Source: Calditrichota bacterium (lineage in GTDB: Bacteria > Calditrichota > Calditrichia > Calditrichales > J004). From it: DNA of 64,000 bases. Made by a program: the position numbers and the translations under genes. Of the stretch, positions 36,187 to 44,927 are shown one piece after another. Below the pieces are notes generated by a model. It saw only the letters and a list, made by a program, of their open reading frames with translations, searched no databases and was not told where the DNA came from. Location of the stretch: assembly GCA_013112635.1 (NCBI GenBank), contig JABFGF010000003.1, positions 525,052-589,051 on the forward strand. Direction: 5' to 3'. Positions within the stretch are counted from its first letter, which is position 1; the number at the start of each line of letters is the position of its first letter.

Positions 36187-36816
36187 TTATTCTAAAATCA
36201 ACGAATAATTATTTTCGCCTAAAGCCATGTCTTTTGTAAAACCCACCTTTTTCAAAAACTTCACATGTGCATAAACCGTGGAGTTAATGAGAATTGTTTT
36301 TACATTATGCTTCTCGAAGATGGTGGTATTTTTTTTGTAATGATATTCTGCAACTTTAAAATCGCGATAACCCTGGGTAACATATTCCATTTTAATTTCA
36401 AGGGAATTATCTTCTTTTATTTCGCCAATAAACAATCCCACAGGTAGCATATTTCTCAGTGTAAAAAATATTAAAGGTTTTTTTGTTTTCTTAAAATCGA
36501 CATCGGGGAAAAAGGTTTTAATATCATCACAATGGAAATCCAAAAACCGTGTTAAAAATGCCGCTTTTGGATTTAATATTTCCAAAATTTCAAAATAATC
36601 TTTCTTGCGGTACATCTGGAAAATGTAAAAAAGATCTACCAGAGTAATAAATCCATTTAATATAAATACGGGATACGCATTAAGCAGCAATCCATAAGTT
36701 GCAAAAGTGGATGCGCCAATAAGGTTAATCCAACGCAGCTTTTTCATCGAGGTCATCATCAGGGAAATTGCTACAAGGAATGACCCTGAATATCCTACTA
36801 TTTCAATCCAATCCAA
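36187..36816 (-). CDS. YgjV-like membrane domain fused to a GNAT-like domain
   Basis: 209 residues. The first 70 residues form three membrane helices (IEIVGYSGSFLVAISLMMTS, the GASTFATYGLLLNA region and NGFITLVDLFYIFQMY) resembling the YgjV inner-membrane family. The cytoplasmic remainder contains TQGYRDFKVAEYHYKK and HVKFLKKVGFTKD, which look like the acceptor and CoA-binding ends of a GNAT acetyltransferase fold. The acetyl-CoA P-loop is not obvious. Function unknown. Downstream of ychF on the same strand, 14 bases apart, so probably cotranscribed. Confidence 0.7.
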   Translation of the reverse strand: MDWIEIVGYSGSFLVAISLMMTSMKKLRWINLIGASTFATYGLLLNAYPVFILNGFITLVDLFYIFQMYRKKDYFEILEILNPKAAFLTRFLDFHCDDIKTFFPDVDFKKTKKPLIFFTLRNMLPVGLFIGEIKEDNSLEIKMEYVTQGYRDFKVAEYHYKKNTTIFEKHNVKTILINSTVYAHVKFLKKVGFTKDMALGENNYSLILE

Positions 36817-36830
36817 AAACTTATCCTTTT

Positions 36831-37913
36831 TTAAACATTAAAGCGGATGCTAAGAATATCGCCATCTTTTACCGGATACTCTTTTCCTTCCAAACGCAAA
36901 ATCCCCTTGTCTTTACAAGCATTCCAACCACCGGCTTCAATTAAATCTGTGTAATGAACAGTCTCTGCACGGATAAATCCTTTTTCAAGATCGCTGTGAA
37001 TTGCGCCTGCTGCCCGTTGTGCTTTTGTATCATGTTTAATAGTCCAGGCACGGCATTCATCCTCACCAACGGTAAAGAATGAAATCAGGCCTTGTAATTC
37101 ATAAGAGCGGCGGATTAATTTGTTCAAAGCGGGTTCGCTTATACCAAGATCTTCCATAAAAACGGCCGCATCTTCATCCGGTAATTCTGCAATTTCTTTT
37201 TCTATTTCTGCACTAAGCGATGTCACTTCGCAATTGGTGCCTGCAAATGATTCAAATTCTTTTTCAATTTCATCAGAATTTGAAATTTTATCCTCAGAAA
37301 TATTGATCACATAAAGCACAGGTTTGGCTGTTACAAACTGATAACCGCGAATAATACGTTGCTCATCTTCATTTAAATCCATTTCACGGATTGGTTTTTC
37401 CTGTTCGAGCTGATCCAGGATTTTTTTCATTACAACAAGCTCACGCTTATCCTGTTCATCTTTAATTTTCATCACCTGTTTTTCAAGCTTTTCCACCCGT
37501 GTTTCAACAACTGCTAAATCGCTTAAAAGAAACTCGCTGTTTATAAAACCGATATCTTTTTTGGCATCAATGCGATCCAGGGGATGTGGATAAAAATCGT
37601 TTTCAAAATCACGTACCATTACAAGCATTGCATCAACATTTTTAACATTAGCAATAAATTGAGGTGGTAGTCCTTGCGGGTTTGATCCATCACCTTCAAG
37701 TCCGGCAACTTTTACAAACTCGATTGTGGCATTTACTTTTTTCTTTGGGTTAAATAAAGCGGTTAACTTTTCCAGTCTGTCATCCGGTACTTTTACCACG
37801 CCACGTTCAGCGCTTTGTTTTCCGTGCTGAGCAGAATCATCTTTTAAATTTAAAAGGGTTGAAAACAAAGTGGATTTACCGGAATATGGTAAACCAACAA
37901 TTCCAATTTCCAT
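36831..37913 (-). CDS. ychF: Ribosome-binding ATPase YchF (OBG family)
   Basis: 360 residues: G1 GLPYSGKSTLFSTL at the N-terminus, FVKVAGLEGDGSNPQGL as the switch region, a central coiled-coil hairpin (about 125-175), NISE in place of the GTPase NKxD motif (explaining the ATP preference of the family), and a C-terminal TGS domain ending EYPVKDGDILSIRFNV. It binds 70S ribosomes and is linked to stress responses. Complete and normal in length. Confidence 0.95.
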   Translation of the reverse strand: MEIGIVGLPYSGKSTLFSTLLNLKDDSAQHGKQSAERGVVKVPDDRLEKLTALFNPKKKVNATIEFVKVAGLEGDGSNPQGLPPQFIANVKNVDAMLVMVRDFENDFYPHPLDRIDAKKDIGFINSEFLLSDLAVVETRVEKLEKQVMKIKDEQDKRELVVMKKILDQLEQEKPIREMDLNEDEQRIIRGYQFVTAKPVLYVINISEDKISNSDEIEKEFESFAGTNCEVTSLSAEIEKEIAELPDEDAAVFMEDLGISEPALNKLIRRSYELQGLISFFTVGEDECRAWTIKHDTKAQRAAGAIHSDLEKGFIRAETVHYTDLIEAGGWNACKDKGILRLEGKEYPVKDGDILSIRFNV

Positions 37914-38149
37914 AATAGTTAATACTCCGAAAGTTTTTTAATTTATTTTAATATTTTTTGTTTGTGAATTTGCAAGGCGCAAAGGTAGCAAATTTTTACT
38001 GATTTACCAATCTCAATGCTGACCGATTTTTATTCGATTAAAGTGGGATTAAATAGGATTCTATATAAGTTGAATAAACATCAGGAAATATTTATAGTAT
38101 AAAAGCGTGTTTAAAAGCTTCCCCAAAATGACATAAACCGGAGTAATTA

Positions 38150-39142
38150 ATGCCCAGGATTGTAGTAGCGGCTTTGTATAAGTTTGTTACATTAGATGAT
38201 TTTGAAAAATTGCGTAAACCTTTGTTAAAGATTATGGCTAAAAATGAAATTAAAGGTACACTCTTATTAGCGCAGGAAGGTATAAACGGTACTATTGCAG
38301 GTACCCGCGAAGGAATTGATGCCGTTCTACGTTGGCTAAAAAGTGATCCAAGGCTCGCTGAGTTAAGCCATAAAGAATCATATGACGAAAGCATGCCTTT
38401 TTATCGCAGAAAAGTAAAGCTTAAAAAAGAAATTGTAACAATGGGGCAGCCGGATATTGATCCTAAAAAAAGTGTTGGCACTTACGTTGAACCAAAAGAG
38501 TGGAACGAGCTAATTTCAGACCCACAGGTTACACTGATTGATACCCGTAATTCCTACGAGGTCAATATTGGTACTTTTAAAAATGCTGTTAATCCTGAAA
38601 CCAATTCATTTCGCAGTTTTCCAAAATTCGTAAAGGAAAAGCTGGATCCCGGCAAAAATAAAAAAGTTGCCATGTTTTGTACAGGTGGCATCCGTTGTGA
38701 AAAATCTACTGCTTATTTGAAAAGCCAGGGCTTTGAGGAAGTTTTTCATTTGCAGGGTGGTATTTTAAAATACCTTGAAGAAGTGGATGAAAAGGATACT
38801 ATGTGGCAAGGAGAGTGTTTTGTTTTTGATAATCGTGTGACGGTTAATCACTCTTTGGAAAAGGGTTCTTTTGATCAATGCCACGCATGCCGTATGCCAA
38901 TTACCGAGCAGGAAAAGCAGAGTGACAAATATGTTAAAGGAGAAAGTTGCCCACACTGTTTTGATTCTATAACTTCCAAACAACGCCAGCGATTTAAGGA
39001 GCGTGAAAAACAAGTAAAGCTTGCCAAATCCCGCGGTGAAGCTCATATTGGATCAGAGGTTCACAAAATTATTGAGAAAAGACGCAATCTTAAAACAAAG
39101 AAAAAGCAAATCAAAAACCCAATTGTTAGTTTAAAAGATTGA
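38150..39142 (+). CDS. trhO: tRNA uridine(34) hydroxylase TrhO (rhodanese family)
   Basis: 330 residues: an N-terminal acylphosphatase-like domain ([20 protein letters not shown]), a rhodanese domain with the active-site loop [20 protein letters not shown] (catalytic Cys about 182), and a C-terminal Cys-rich module [13 protein letters not shown]...CPHCFD. TrhO/YceA performs prephenate-independent, oxygen-dependent hydroxylation of U34 in tRNA. Ribosome site CCGGAG 7 bases before the ATG. The Lys/Arg-rich tail after about 285 is typical. Confidence 0.93.
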   Translation: MPRIVVAALYKFVTLDDFEKLRKPLLKIMAKNEIKGTLLLAQEGINGTIAGTREGIDAVLRWLKSDPRLAELSHKESYDESMPFYRRKVKLKKEIVTMGQPDIDPKKSVGTYVEPKEWNELISDPQVTLIDTRNSYEVNIGTFKNAVNPETNSFRSFPKFVKEKLDPGKNKKVAMFCTGGIRCEKSTAYLKSQGFEEVFHLQGGILKYLEEVDEKDTMWQGECFVFDNRVTVNHSLEKGSFDQCHACRMPITEQEKQSDKYVKGESCPHCFDSITSKQRQRFKEREKQVKLAKSRGEAHIGSEVHKIIEKRRNLKTKKKQIKNPIVSLKD

Positions 39143-39169
39143 ATTGCAAAACTTATTAGGAGGCTTACC

Positions 39170-39895
39170 ATGAGTTCAGATCAGAGTGGCGATAGTTCAG
39201 CAAAAAAAGCGGCTATGACCAAGTGGATCGTATTTGGAGTTGTAATAATTGTCTTTATGTTTCTCTTTAAAGGAGAGATCAGTAAGATACTTGATAAAAC
39301 AGAAGAGATTTCTATCTCCACAGATGGGATTGCCATTAAGACGAGAACGATAAATACACCGCTTGGTAAAACGGTTCTTTCAAACAAAGCTGCAGAATTT
39401 GAAGATACATCTGCCGAGCCGGTTTCACAGGTTTATGTTGACGAGGACAATGGATTTCAGATCGACTGGCCCCAAAATGGTAAATGGGCCGTAAACCGTG
39501 AAATGGCAGGGTTCATGTCTACGAATTGGAATGCAAATTTCCCTCTTTATATCGGTTATTATCAATCTTTTGGTGATTTCACTCCAAATATAAATGTTTT
39601 GGTTGGGCCTACGAATGACATACCAATCAAGGATTGGATTGATGCAACAAATAATGAGTTGGTTCAGTTGGGTTGGGAGGTTGTTGACACCGAAATTGAT
39701 GAAGAAACAATGTCTGGTGTAAATGTAATGCTTAACAGGGATATCCAGGGAAGCCTTTACCAAGTGCAACGCTTTCTATTTAAAGAGGGGAAATTTTATA
39801 TGGTCACAGCTTCAAAACTTGAAAGCGATACGGATGTTTTCCCTGAGATATATGAGGAAATGGCCTTTATCCTAAATTCATTTGAATTAATCTGA
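39170..39895 (+). CDS. Membrane-anchored protein of unknown function
   Basis: 241 residues: a short cytoplasmic Ser-rich N-terminus, one membrane helix (about 18-35, WIVFGVVIIVFMFLF), then an extracytoplasmic region. From about residue 90, GFQIDWPQNGKWAVN and later YQVQRFLFKEGKFYMVTASK resemble the PsbP/DUF1795-like alpha/beta fold found in surface-associated proteins, but that is a weak impression. Ribosome site AGGAGG. It follows trhO by 27 bases and may be cotranscribed. Confidence 0.7.
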   Translation: MSSDQSGDSSAKKAAMTKWIVFGVVIIVFMFLFKGEISKILDKTEEISISTDGIAIKTRTINTPLGKTVLSNKAAEFEDTSAEPVSQVYVDEDNGFQIDWPQNGKWAVNREMAGFMSTNWNANFPLYIGYYQSFGDFTPNINVLVGPTNDIPIKDWIDATNNELVQLGWEVVDTEIDEETMSGVNVMLNRDIQGSLYQVQRFLFKEGKFYMVTASKLESDTDVFPEIYEEMAFILNSFELI

Positions 39896-39913
39896 AATTA
39901 AAAAGTAAAAATA

Positions 39914-40096
39914 TTAAGCCGGGTTTATTTTTACTTCAGAGTTAAAAAAATCTTCAAGTCGTTTAGATCCGTATGAATCATCAATATTGTCTTCTGCCAT
40001 TCTATCAGACTTTTCATTTAAGGGTTTCTTTTTATTTATTACTTTTTTGGGATCGGGTTTAACTCCATCGTATAAAGATGGAGTCCCTTTCCCCAA
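39914..40096 (-). CDS. Possible small protein, doubtful
   Basis: A 60-codon frame from a TTG start overlapping the 3' end of the GNAT gene by 58 bases. The sequence is charged (DPKKVINKKKPLNEKSDRMA) and ends SEVKINPA. It is the only frame covering 39914-40038, but it has a poor start and no known relatives that I recognise. It may be non-coding. Confidence 0.2.
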   Translation of the reverse strand: MGKGTPSLYDGVKPDPKKVINKKKPLNEKSDRMAEDNIDDSYGSKRLEDFFNSEVKINPA

Positions 40097-40491
40097 TAAT
40101 TTTTTTCTGTGTTGGTATGGATAAAATTAAATTTCTCAAAAAATTTATATGCTAACTGTGAGGTTGTAACAATTACTTTTTTTATATTTGGATTCTTGCT
40201 AAAAAGACCTAAACAATGTTCAACAGAAAACTTTCCTAATCCTTTACCGGAATAATCCGGGTGAAAAAATATCCAAGTAATTCGTCCAATTTTGTGTTGG
40301 TTTTCTATTTGAACACCGATTCCTCCAACAATTTTATTTTCAATTTCGATAACAAAATAGTTCTCTCCATCAAGATCTAAATATTCAATAAAATCGTCGG
40401 TCTCTTTAATATCAAAAAATTTTGGAGTATTGCGTTTAAATATTCTAATTAATTCAAGTTTGTCGTTCTCATTATATTTTCTTATCAGCAT
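40039..40491 (-). CDS. GNAT-family N-acetyltransferase
   Basis: 150 residues from the ATG at 40491 (MLIRKYNENDKLELIRIF); a longer frame starts at 40530 but adds a hydrophobic tail not seen in the family. The acetyl-CoA-binding motif is IFFHPDYSGKGLGKFSVEHC (Q/RxxGxG/A type), preceded by the core strand FVIEIENKIVGGIGVQI, and the C-terminal YKFFEKFNFIHT closes the fold. The acceptor is unknown. Divergent from the ECF sigma gene. Confidence 0.85.
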   Translation of the reverse strand: MLIRKYNENDKLELIRIFKRNTPKFFDIKETDDFIEYLDLDGENYFVIEIENKIVGGIGVQIENQHKIGRITWIFFHPDYSGKGLGKFSVEHCLGLFSKNPNIKKVIVTTSQLAYKFFEKFNFIHTNTEKNYWGKGLHLYTMELNPIPKK

Positions 40492-40611
40492 AAATAATTG
40501 TATTTGTAAAACGAATACTAAGCAAATCATTTAATTAAAATAGCAGGATTTTTGCTGAATCTTAATGCGTTTCAAAAATAAAGAAATACAAAACTTTTCA
40601 TTACAAAAAAT

Positions 40612-41184
40612 ATGACTGACTCAACACCTCAAAATGTAACAATAATGCTCAATCATCTTAGCGATGGGCAAAACGATGTAGTAGACCAACTGTTACCAAT
40701 CGTTTATGAAGACTTGCAGAAAATTGCGCATAACCAACTCCGTCGCGAACGCTCCAACCACACAATAAATACACAGGCCCTTGTTCATGAGGCTTATCTA
40801 AAACTTGTAGATCAGCGAAATACAGATTGGAAAAACCGGGCACATTTTTTTGCGATTTGCGCCCAGGCAATGCGCAGGATTTTAATCAATTATGCAAAAA
40901 GCCGCTTAACAGAAAAAAGAGGTGCAGGTGAAGCAGTTGCCACTTTTAACGAAGAAGCATTTGTCCGTGAAACTAAAGCGGAAGAATTGATAATTCTGGA
41001 TGAGGCATTAACACGACTTGCAAAAATGAATGAACGACAAAGCAAAGTTGTGGAATTGCGATTCTTTGCCGGCTTAACGCAGGAGGAAATTGCGGAAGTG
41101 TTGGGGGTTTCAAAACCAACTGTTCGCCTGGATTGGCGTTTTGCACGTGCCTGGCTTAGCCGTGAACTGGAAAAAAATTCTTGA
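40612..41184 (+). CDS. ECF-type RNA polymerase sigma factor (TIGR02999-like)
   Basis: 190 residues: sigma region 2 with EDLQKIAHNQLRRERSNHTI and NTQALVHEAYLKLVDQ, and region 4 with MNERQSKVVELRFFAGLTQE, the HTH being EEIAEVLGVSKPTVRLDWRF. The AQAMRRILINYAKSR segment is characteristic of the TIGR02999 group, which is typically encoded next to Ser/Thr kinase-TPR proteins. Such a kinase follows at 42032, so the two probably form one signalling pair. A DUF559 nuclease cassette separates them. Confidence 0.9.
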   Translation: MTDSTPQNVTIMLNHLSDGQNDVVDQLLPIVYEDLQKIAHNQLRRERSNHTINTQALVHEAYLKLVDQRNTDWKNRAHFFAICAQAMRRILINYAKSRLTEKRGAGEAVATFNEEAFVRETKAEELIILDEALTRLAKMNERQSKVVELRFFAGLTQEEIAEVLGVSKPTVRLDWRFARAWLSRELEKNS

Positions 41185-41205
41185 TTAAGAATTATGATGT
41201 TTGTA

Positions 41206-41280
41206 AAGCCAACTCACCCTTTTCCCTCTCTTTGAAAGAGAGGGATTTGAATCTACTAGAGAGACTGTGAATAATATTAA
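41206..41280. repeat. Direct repeat A flanking the DUF559 gene
   Basis: Begins AAGCCAACTCACCCTTTTCC, carries a 10-bp perfect stem CCCTCTCTTT/AAAGAGAGGG, then ATTTGAATCTACTAGAG, and runs into the DUF559 start codon. It is repeated at 41735-41812 with few differences, at an offset of 532 bases. Confidence 0.85.
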
Positions 41281-41653
41281 TTCAAACAGCCAAAAAGAAT
41301 TGGCAAAATCATTAGCACGCAAGTTAAGGAAGAATAGCACAAACGCAGAAAAAATATTCTGGGAAGCAGTCAGGGACAGACGGTTTTGCGGTAAAAAGTT
41401 TTATAGACAAAAGGTTATCTTTTTTAACCATTATGGAACACAGCGGTTTTTTATTGCCGATTTTTATTGTCACGAATTAAAAGTGGTGATTGAACTTGAT
41501 GGCGGAGTTCACAAGCAGCAAAAGGAATATGATGAAATCCGTAGCGAAATTATTAATTCTAAAGGCATTAAAGTGATTCGTTTTAATAATGAAGAAATTG
41601 AAGAAAATATAAATCTTGTTCTTATTAATCTAAAAAAGACAATTCAAATATAA
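41267..41653 (+). CDS. DUF559 (Vsr-like) endonuclease-fold protein
   Basis: 128 residues from a GTG start: an N-terminal helix with ELAKSLARKLRKNSTNAEK and IFWEAVRDRRFCGKKFYRQK, then the nuclease core FIADFYCHELKVVIELDGG followed by HKQQKEYD. The D...ExD/HxxQ pattern is that of the DUF559/very-short-patch-repair-like PD-(D/E)xK superfamily. No partner methylase is adjacent. It lies between the ECF sigma gene and its kinase, with hairpin-bearing repeats on both sides and a decayed copy downstream, so it looks inserted. Confidence 0.85.
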   Translation: MNNINSNSQKELAKSLARKLRKNSTNAEKIFWEAVRDRRFCGKKFYRQKVIFFNHYGTQRFFIADFYCHELKVVIELDGGVHKQQKEYDEIRSEIINSKGIKVIRFNNEEIEENINLVLINLKKTIQI

Positions 41654-41661
41654 ATGAGGTT

Positions 41662-41686
41662 CCCTTCTCTTTTTTTAAGAGAAGGG
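41662..41686 (+). terminator. Hairpin after the DUF559 gene
   Basis: CCCTTCTCTT pairs perfectly with AAGAGAAGGG around a 5-T loop. No T run follows, so it may be a structural end of the cassette rather than an efficient terminator. Confidence 0.5.
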
Positions 41687-41734
41687 TTAGGGATGAGTTT
41701 TTCGCCAGATATTGGAATCTTAATAGTGTAGGGA

Positions 41735-41812
41735 AAAGCCAACTCACCCTTTTTCCCTCTCTTTGGAAGAGAGGGATTTGAATCTGCTAGAGCGAAATGT
41801 GAATAATAATAA
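41735..41812. repeat. Direct repeat B with decayed third trace downstream
   Basis: AAAGCCAACTCACCC, then CCCTCTCTTT-GGAAGAGAGGG and ATTTGAATCTGCTAGAG, followed by a GTG exactly as in repeat A. A weaker version (CCACTCTTTTCTC...GGAAGAGCGAGG) is visible at about 41886-41914. Together with the hairpin at 41662, these fill most of the gene-free stretch 41654-42031; nothing else is recognisable there. Confidence 0.8.
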
Positions 41813-41850
41813 TTTAACAACCAAAAAAAAGTTAAGGATGATTTTGCTAT
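41799..41850 (+). pseudogene. Remnant of a second DUF559 gene start
   Basis: GTGAATAATAATAATTTAAC and the next 30 bases align with the first codons of the intact gene at 41267 (GTGAATAATATTAATTC, then AGCCAAAAAGAATTGG versus ACCAAAAAAAAGTTAAGG). The similarity is lost after about 50 bases. Interpreted as a truncated second copy left by tandem duplication or deletion. Confidence 0.5.
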
Positions 41851-42031
41851 ATACACTGTTCTAACTTACATGTTTGAAAAAACAATCCACTCTTTTCTCT
41901 ATGGAAGAGCGAGGCTAGTTTGATTTGTACCAAAAACAACTTTCATCAGGATTATCACTTTTATAATCAAATCGTGCGTTAGTAATATGTAAGCCATCTC
42001 AATATATTTCATCTCAAATCCTTATAACAAA

Positions 42032-44896
42032 ATGAATACAAAACGCTGGACACAAATACAAACCCTCTTTGAACAAGTTCTTGAAAAAGACCCGGCTACC
42101 CGTCAGCAATTTTTAAAGGAGAAATGTGCCGGTGATTCCGCACTTTATGCAGAAATAACTTCTTTGTTGGCCGCTGATGAAAATGTACACGATCTTTTAA
42201 ACGGTTTGGCTATTGATACTTTGCAAATCGAAGATGAAGTGTCTTTGGCAGGTAAAAATGTTGGCAACTATCTGATCGTTAAAAGAATTGCAACCGGGGG
42301 AATGGGAGCGGTTTATCTTGCTCAGAGAAGCGATGGTCACTTTGATCGTTCCGTAGCTTTGAAAGTAATAAAAAAAGGAATGGACTCAGAGCAAATTCTA
42401 AAACGTTTTAACCGCGAACGCCAAATTCTTGCCAAATTACAACATCCAAATATCGCGCGATTATTTGATGCAGGTATTACCGATGATGGGCGGCCCTATT
42501 TTACAATGGAATACATTGATGGTTTACCAATCGATCAATATTGTGACCAAAACAAAGTTACGATTAAGCAACGCTTAACTCTTTTTAAAACCGTTTGTGA
42601 AACGGTTAGCTATGCACACCGCAACTTAATAGTACACCGCGATTTAAAACCAGGCAATATTTTTGTTACAAATGATGGAAAAGTAAAACTTCTTGATTTT
42701 GGTATCGCTGATATATTGGATAAAACCGATGAACTGCATGGCCCGATTACTAAAGTTGGCCAACATGTTTTTACTCCGGAATATGCAGCGCCCGAACAGT
42801 TTAAAGGCGCACAGGCTTCGGTATCTACGGATATCTATCAGCTTGGTGTTGTTTTGTTCGAACTGCTTAGTGGGAGAAGGCCGTACAAGTTTGAGAATTC
42901 GTCTCTCTCTGAGGTAGAGAAAGAATTACAAAAAAAAGAACCACAAAAATTATCTGCATTAACAAAAAACAACTTTTCGGAAACCGCCCTTAAAAGAAGC
43001 ACCACTATTTCAGATCTTAAAAAAACCTTAGGAGGTGAACTGGCGACAATTTGCCTTAAAGCACTTCGTAAGGAAAGTGAACGCCGTTATCTTTCTGTTG
43101 AATCTTTCCAGGATGACATAAAACGCTTTTTATCTAAAAAACCAATTTTAGCACGTAAATCATCATGGCTTTATAAAACTCAAAAGTTTGTCCAGCGAAA
43201 TAAAATTGCAGTGATCAGTTCTTTCTTTATTGTAATAGCATTTTTTTCACTGATCTGGTTTTATACAAACGAGCTTAAACAGGAACGCGATAAAGCACAA
43301 TCAGAAGAAATAAAAGCTGCACAAGTATCATCGTTTTTGATAGATATTTTCCAGGTGGCCGATCCGGCTGTATCTAAAGGTGAAACTATAACCGCCAGGG
43401 AAATTTTAGGACAGGGGCGCCAGAATATCGAATCGCGCTTGGAGCAACAACCTTTACTGCAAGCAAAAATGCTAAATGTTCTGGGTGATGTTTACGGCAG
43501 ATTAGCTTTGTTTGATACTGCAACTGTTTTGCTTGAAAAATCACTTTCTCTCAGACGGGCCAATCTTGATAGTATGAACAGTGATCTGGTAGAATCGATG
43601 ACCAGCCTGGCAATTGTTTACCTGGAAACGGATGATTATGAGCGGGCAGGAGATTTGCTTGACGAAGCCATGCTCATTTTACAAAAAACAAATCTGATAG
43701 CCGAAAAGGCTGAAGTACTAAACCTGAAAGGACGATTTCATAATTTTCAACGGGAGTTTAAAGAGGCCGAGCCTTTGTTTCGCGAAGCTTTGAAACTGGA
43801 TATTGAATTTTTTGGCGAAGAGCATGAAACTGTGGCATCCGGTTATAGCGATTTGTCGCTTAATATGAAACGGCTGGGTAAATATGAAGAATCGGAAGAG
43901 TTGCTGTTAAAAGCCATTGCCATAAAAACAAAACTATTTGGTGCAGGCAGCATCGAGTTAAGTACAGAATATTTTAATTTGGGTAAACTGTCCCATTTAA
44001 GGGATGATTTTGAACGGGCGGACAGTTCATTCCAAAAAGCATTAGAGATAGATCGCCGATTATTGGGTGATCAGCATAGCGACCTTGCCAAAGTATTAAC
44101 TTCATATTCCTTTTTAAAAAAAGATATGCGGCAGCTGGATCAGGCTCAAAAGCTAATCGACGAATCGTATCAAATAAACCTGTCATTATTTGGTGAAGAA
44201 CATCATTCTGTGGCCAGTAATCTGGATTTTAAAGCGCGGTTACTACGCTATGCCAAAGATTATGATCAATCTTTAAAGCTGCACAAAAAAGCTTTGCAAT
44301 TAAAAAAGGTGGTCTGGGGAGAAAGCCATCCTAGCGTTGCCAATACAATTAATAATATCGGGCGTGTATATAACGCGATGGGTGACTTCAAATCTGCAGA
44401 AATATATTACCGAAACTCAATGGAGATGATTTATGTAACCCAGGGCAAAGATGATCCGGAAGCAGCGACAACTTTGCATAACCTGGCCTTGGCCGTTTAC
44501 GACCAAAAGGAGTATCTGCGTGCAGAAAAATTATTGATTGAATCATTGGCCGCTCAATCACGATTGCATCATAAAAATCATCGCCGCGTTTTAGGGGAAA
44601 TGGAAAACCTGGCTTTGGTATATATCGATCTTCAAAAATATAAAAAAGCAGAAGAGCAATACAGGGAAGTGTTAAAACGCCGGGAAGAGGAATTGGAAGC
44701 GAAACATCGATATATCGGTCGCGCAAAAAGCAATCTGGGCAATGCCTTAATGTTACAACAAAGGTATGAAGAAGCTGAAAAACTGTTACTATCGGCATTT
44801 GTGATTTTAAAAGAGGCATCGGGCGAGGAAGACAGCTATACAAAAACCTGTTCTAAGCGTTTATCAAAATTATATTCTTTGAAAGCAAAGCTTTAA
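42032..44896 (+). CDS. Membrane Ser/Thr protein kinase with TPR repeats
   Basis: 954 residues. An N-terminal helical region (1-70) precedes a Hanks-type kinase at about 78-370: Gly loop IATGGMGAVYLA, VALKVIKK with the ATP Lys, catalytic loop IVHRDLKPGNIFV, DFG in KLLDFGIAD and APE in YAAPEQ. One membrane helix lies near 391-411, followed by about ten TPR repeats (for example EEHETVASGYSDLSLNMKRL) that would be periplasmic. The fold order matches kinases paired with TIGR02999 sigma factors, and such a sigma gene lies upstream at 40612. Confidence 0.93.
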   Translation: MNTKRWTQIQTLFEQVLEKDPATRQQFLKEKCAGDSALYAEITSLLAADENVHDLLNGLAIDTLQIEDEVSLAGKNVGNYLIVKRIATGGMGAVYLAQRSDGHFDRSVALKVIKKGMDSEQILKRFNRERQILAKLQHPNIARLFDAGITDDGRPYFTMEYIDGLPIDQYCDQNKVTIKQRLTLFKTVCETVSYAHRNLIVHRDLKPGNIFVTNDGKVKLLDFGIADILDKTDELHGPITKVGQHVFTPEYAAPEQFKGAQASVSTDIYQLGVVLFELLSGRRPYKFENSSLSEVEKELQKKEPQKLSALTKNNFSETALKRSTTISDLKKTLGGELATICLKALRKESERRYLSVESFQDDIKRFLSKKPILARKSSWLYKTQKFVQRNKIAVISSFFIVIAFFSLIWFYTNELKQERDKAQSEEIKAAQVSSFLIDIFQVADPAVSKGETITAREILGQGRQNIESRLEQQPLLQAKMLNVLGDVYGRLALFDTATVLLEKSLSLRRANLDSMNSDLVESMTSLAIVYLETDDYERAGDLLDEAMLILQKTNLIAEKAEVLNLKGRFHNFQREFKEAEPLFREALKLDIEFFGEEHETVASGYSDLSLNMKRLGKYEESEELLLKAIAIKTKLFGAGSIELSTEYFNLGKLSHLRDDFERADSSFQKALEIDRRLLGDQHSDLAKVLTSYSFLKKDMRQLDQAQKLIDESYQINLSLFGEEHHSVASNLDFKARLLRYAKDYDQSLKLHKKALQLKKVVWGESHPSVANTINNIGRVYNAMGDFKSAEIYYRNSMEMIYVTQGKDDPEAATTLHNLALAVYDQKEYLRAEKLLIESLAAQSRLHHKNHRRVLGEMENLALVYIDLQKYKKAEEQYREVLKRREEELEAKHRYIGRAKSNLGNALMLQQRYEEAEKLLLSAFVILKEASGEEDSYTKTCSKRLSKLYSLKAKL

Positions 44897-44927
44897 CATT
44901 TCTTGCCAGAATTTTCCTTTGAATTAT

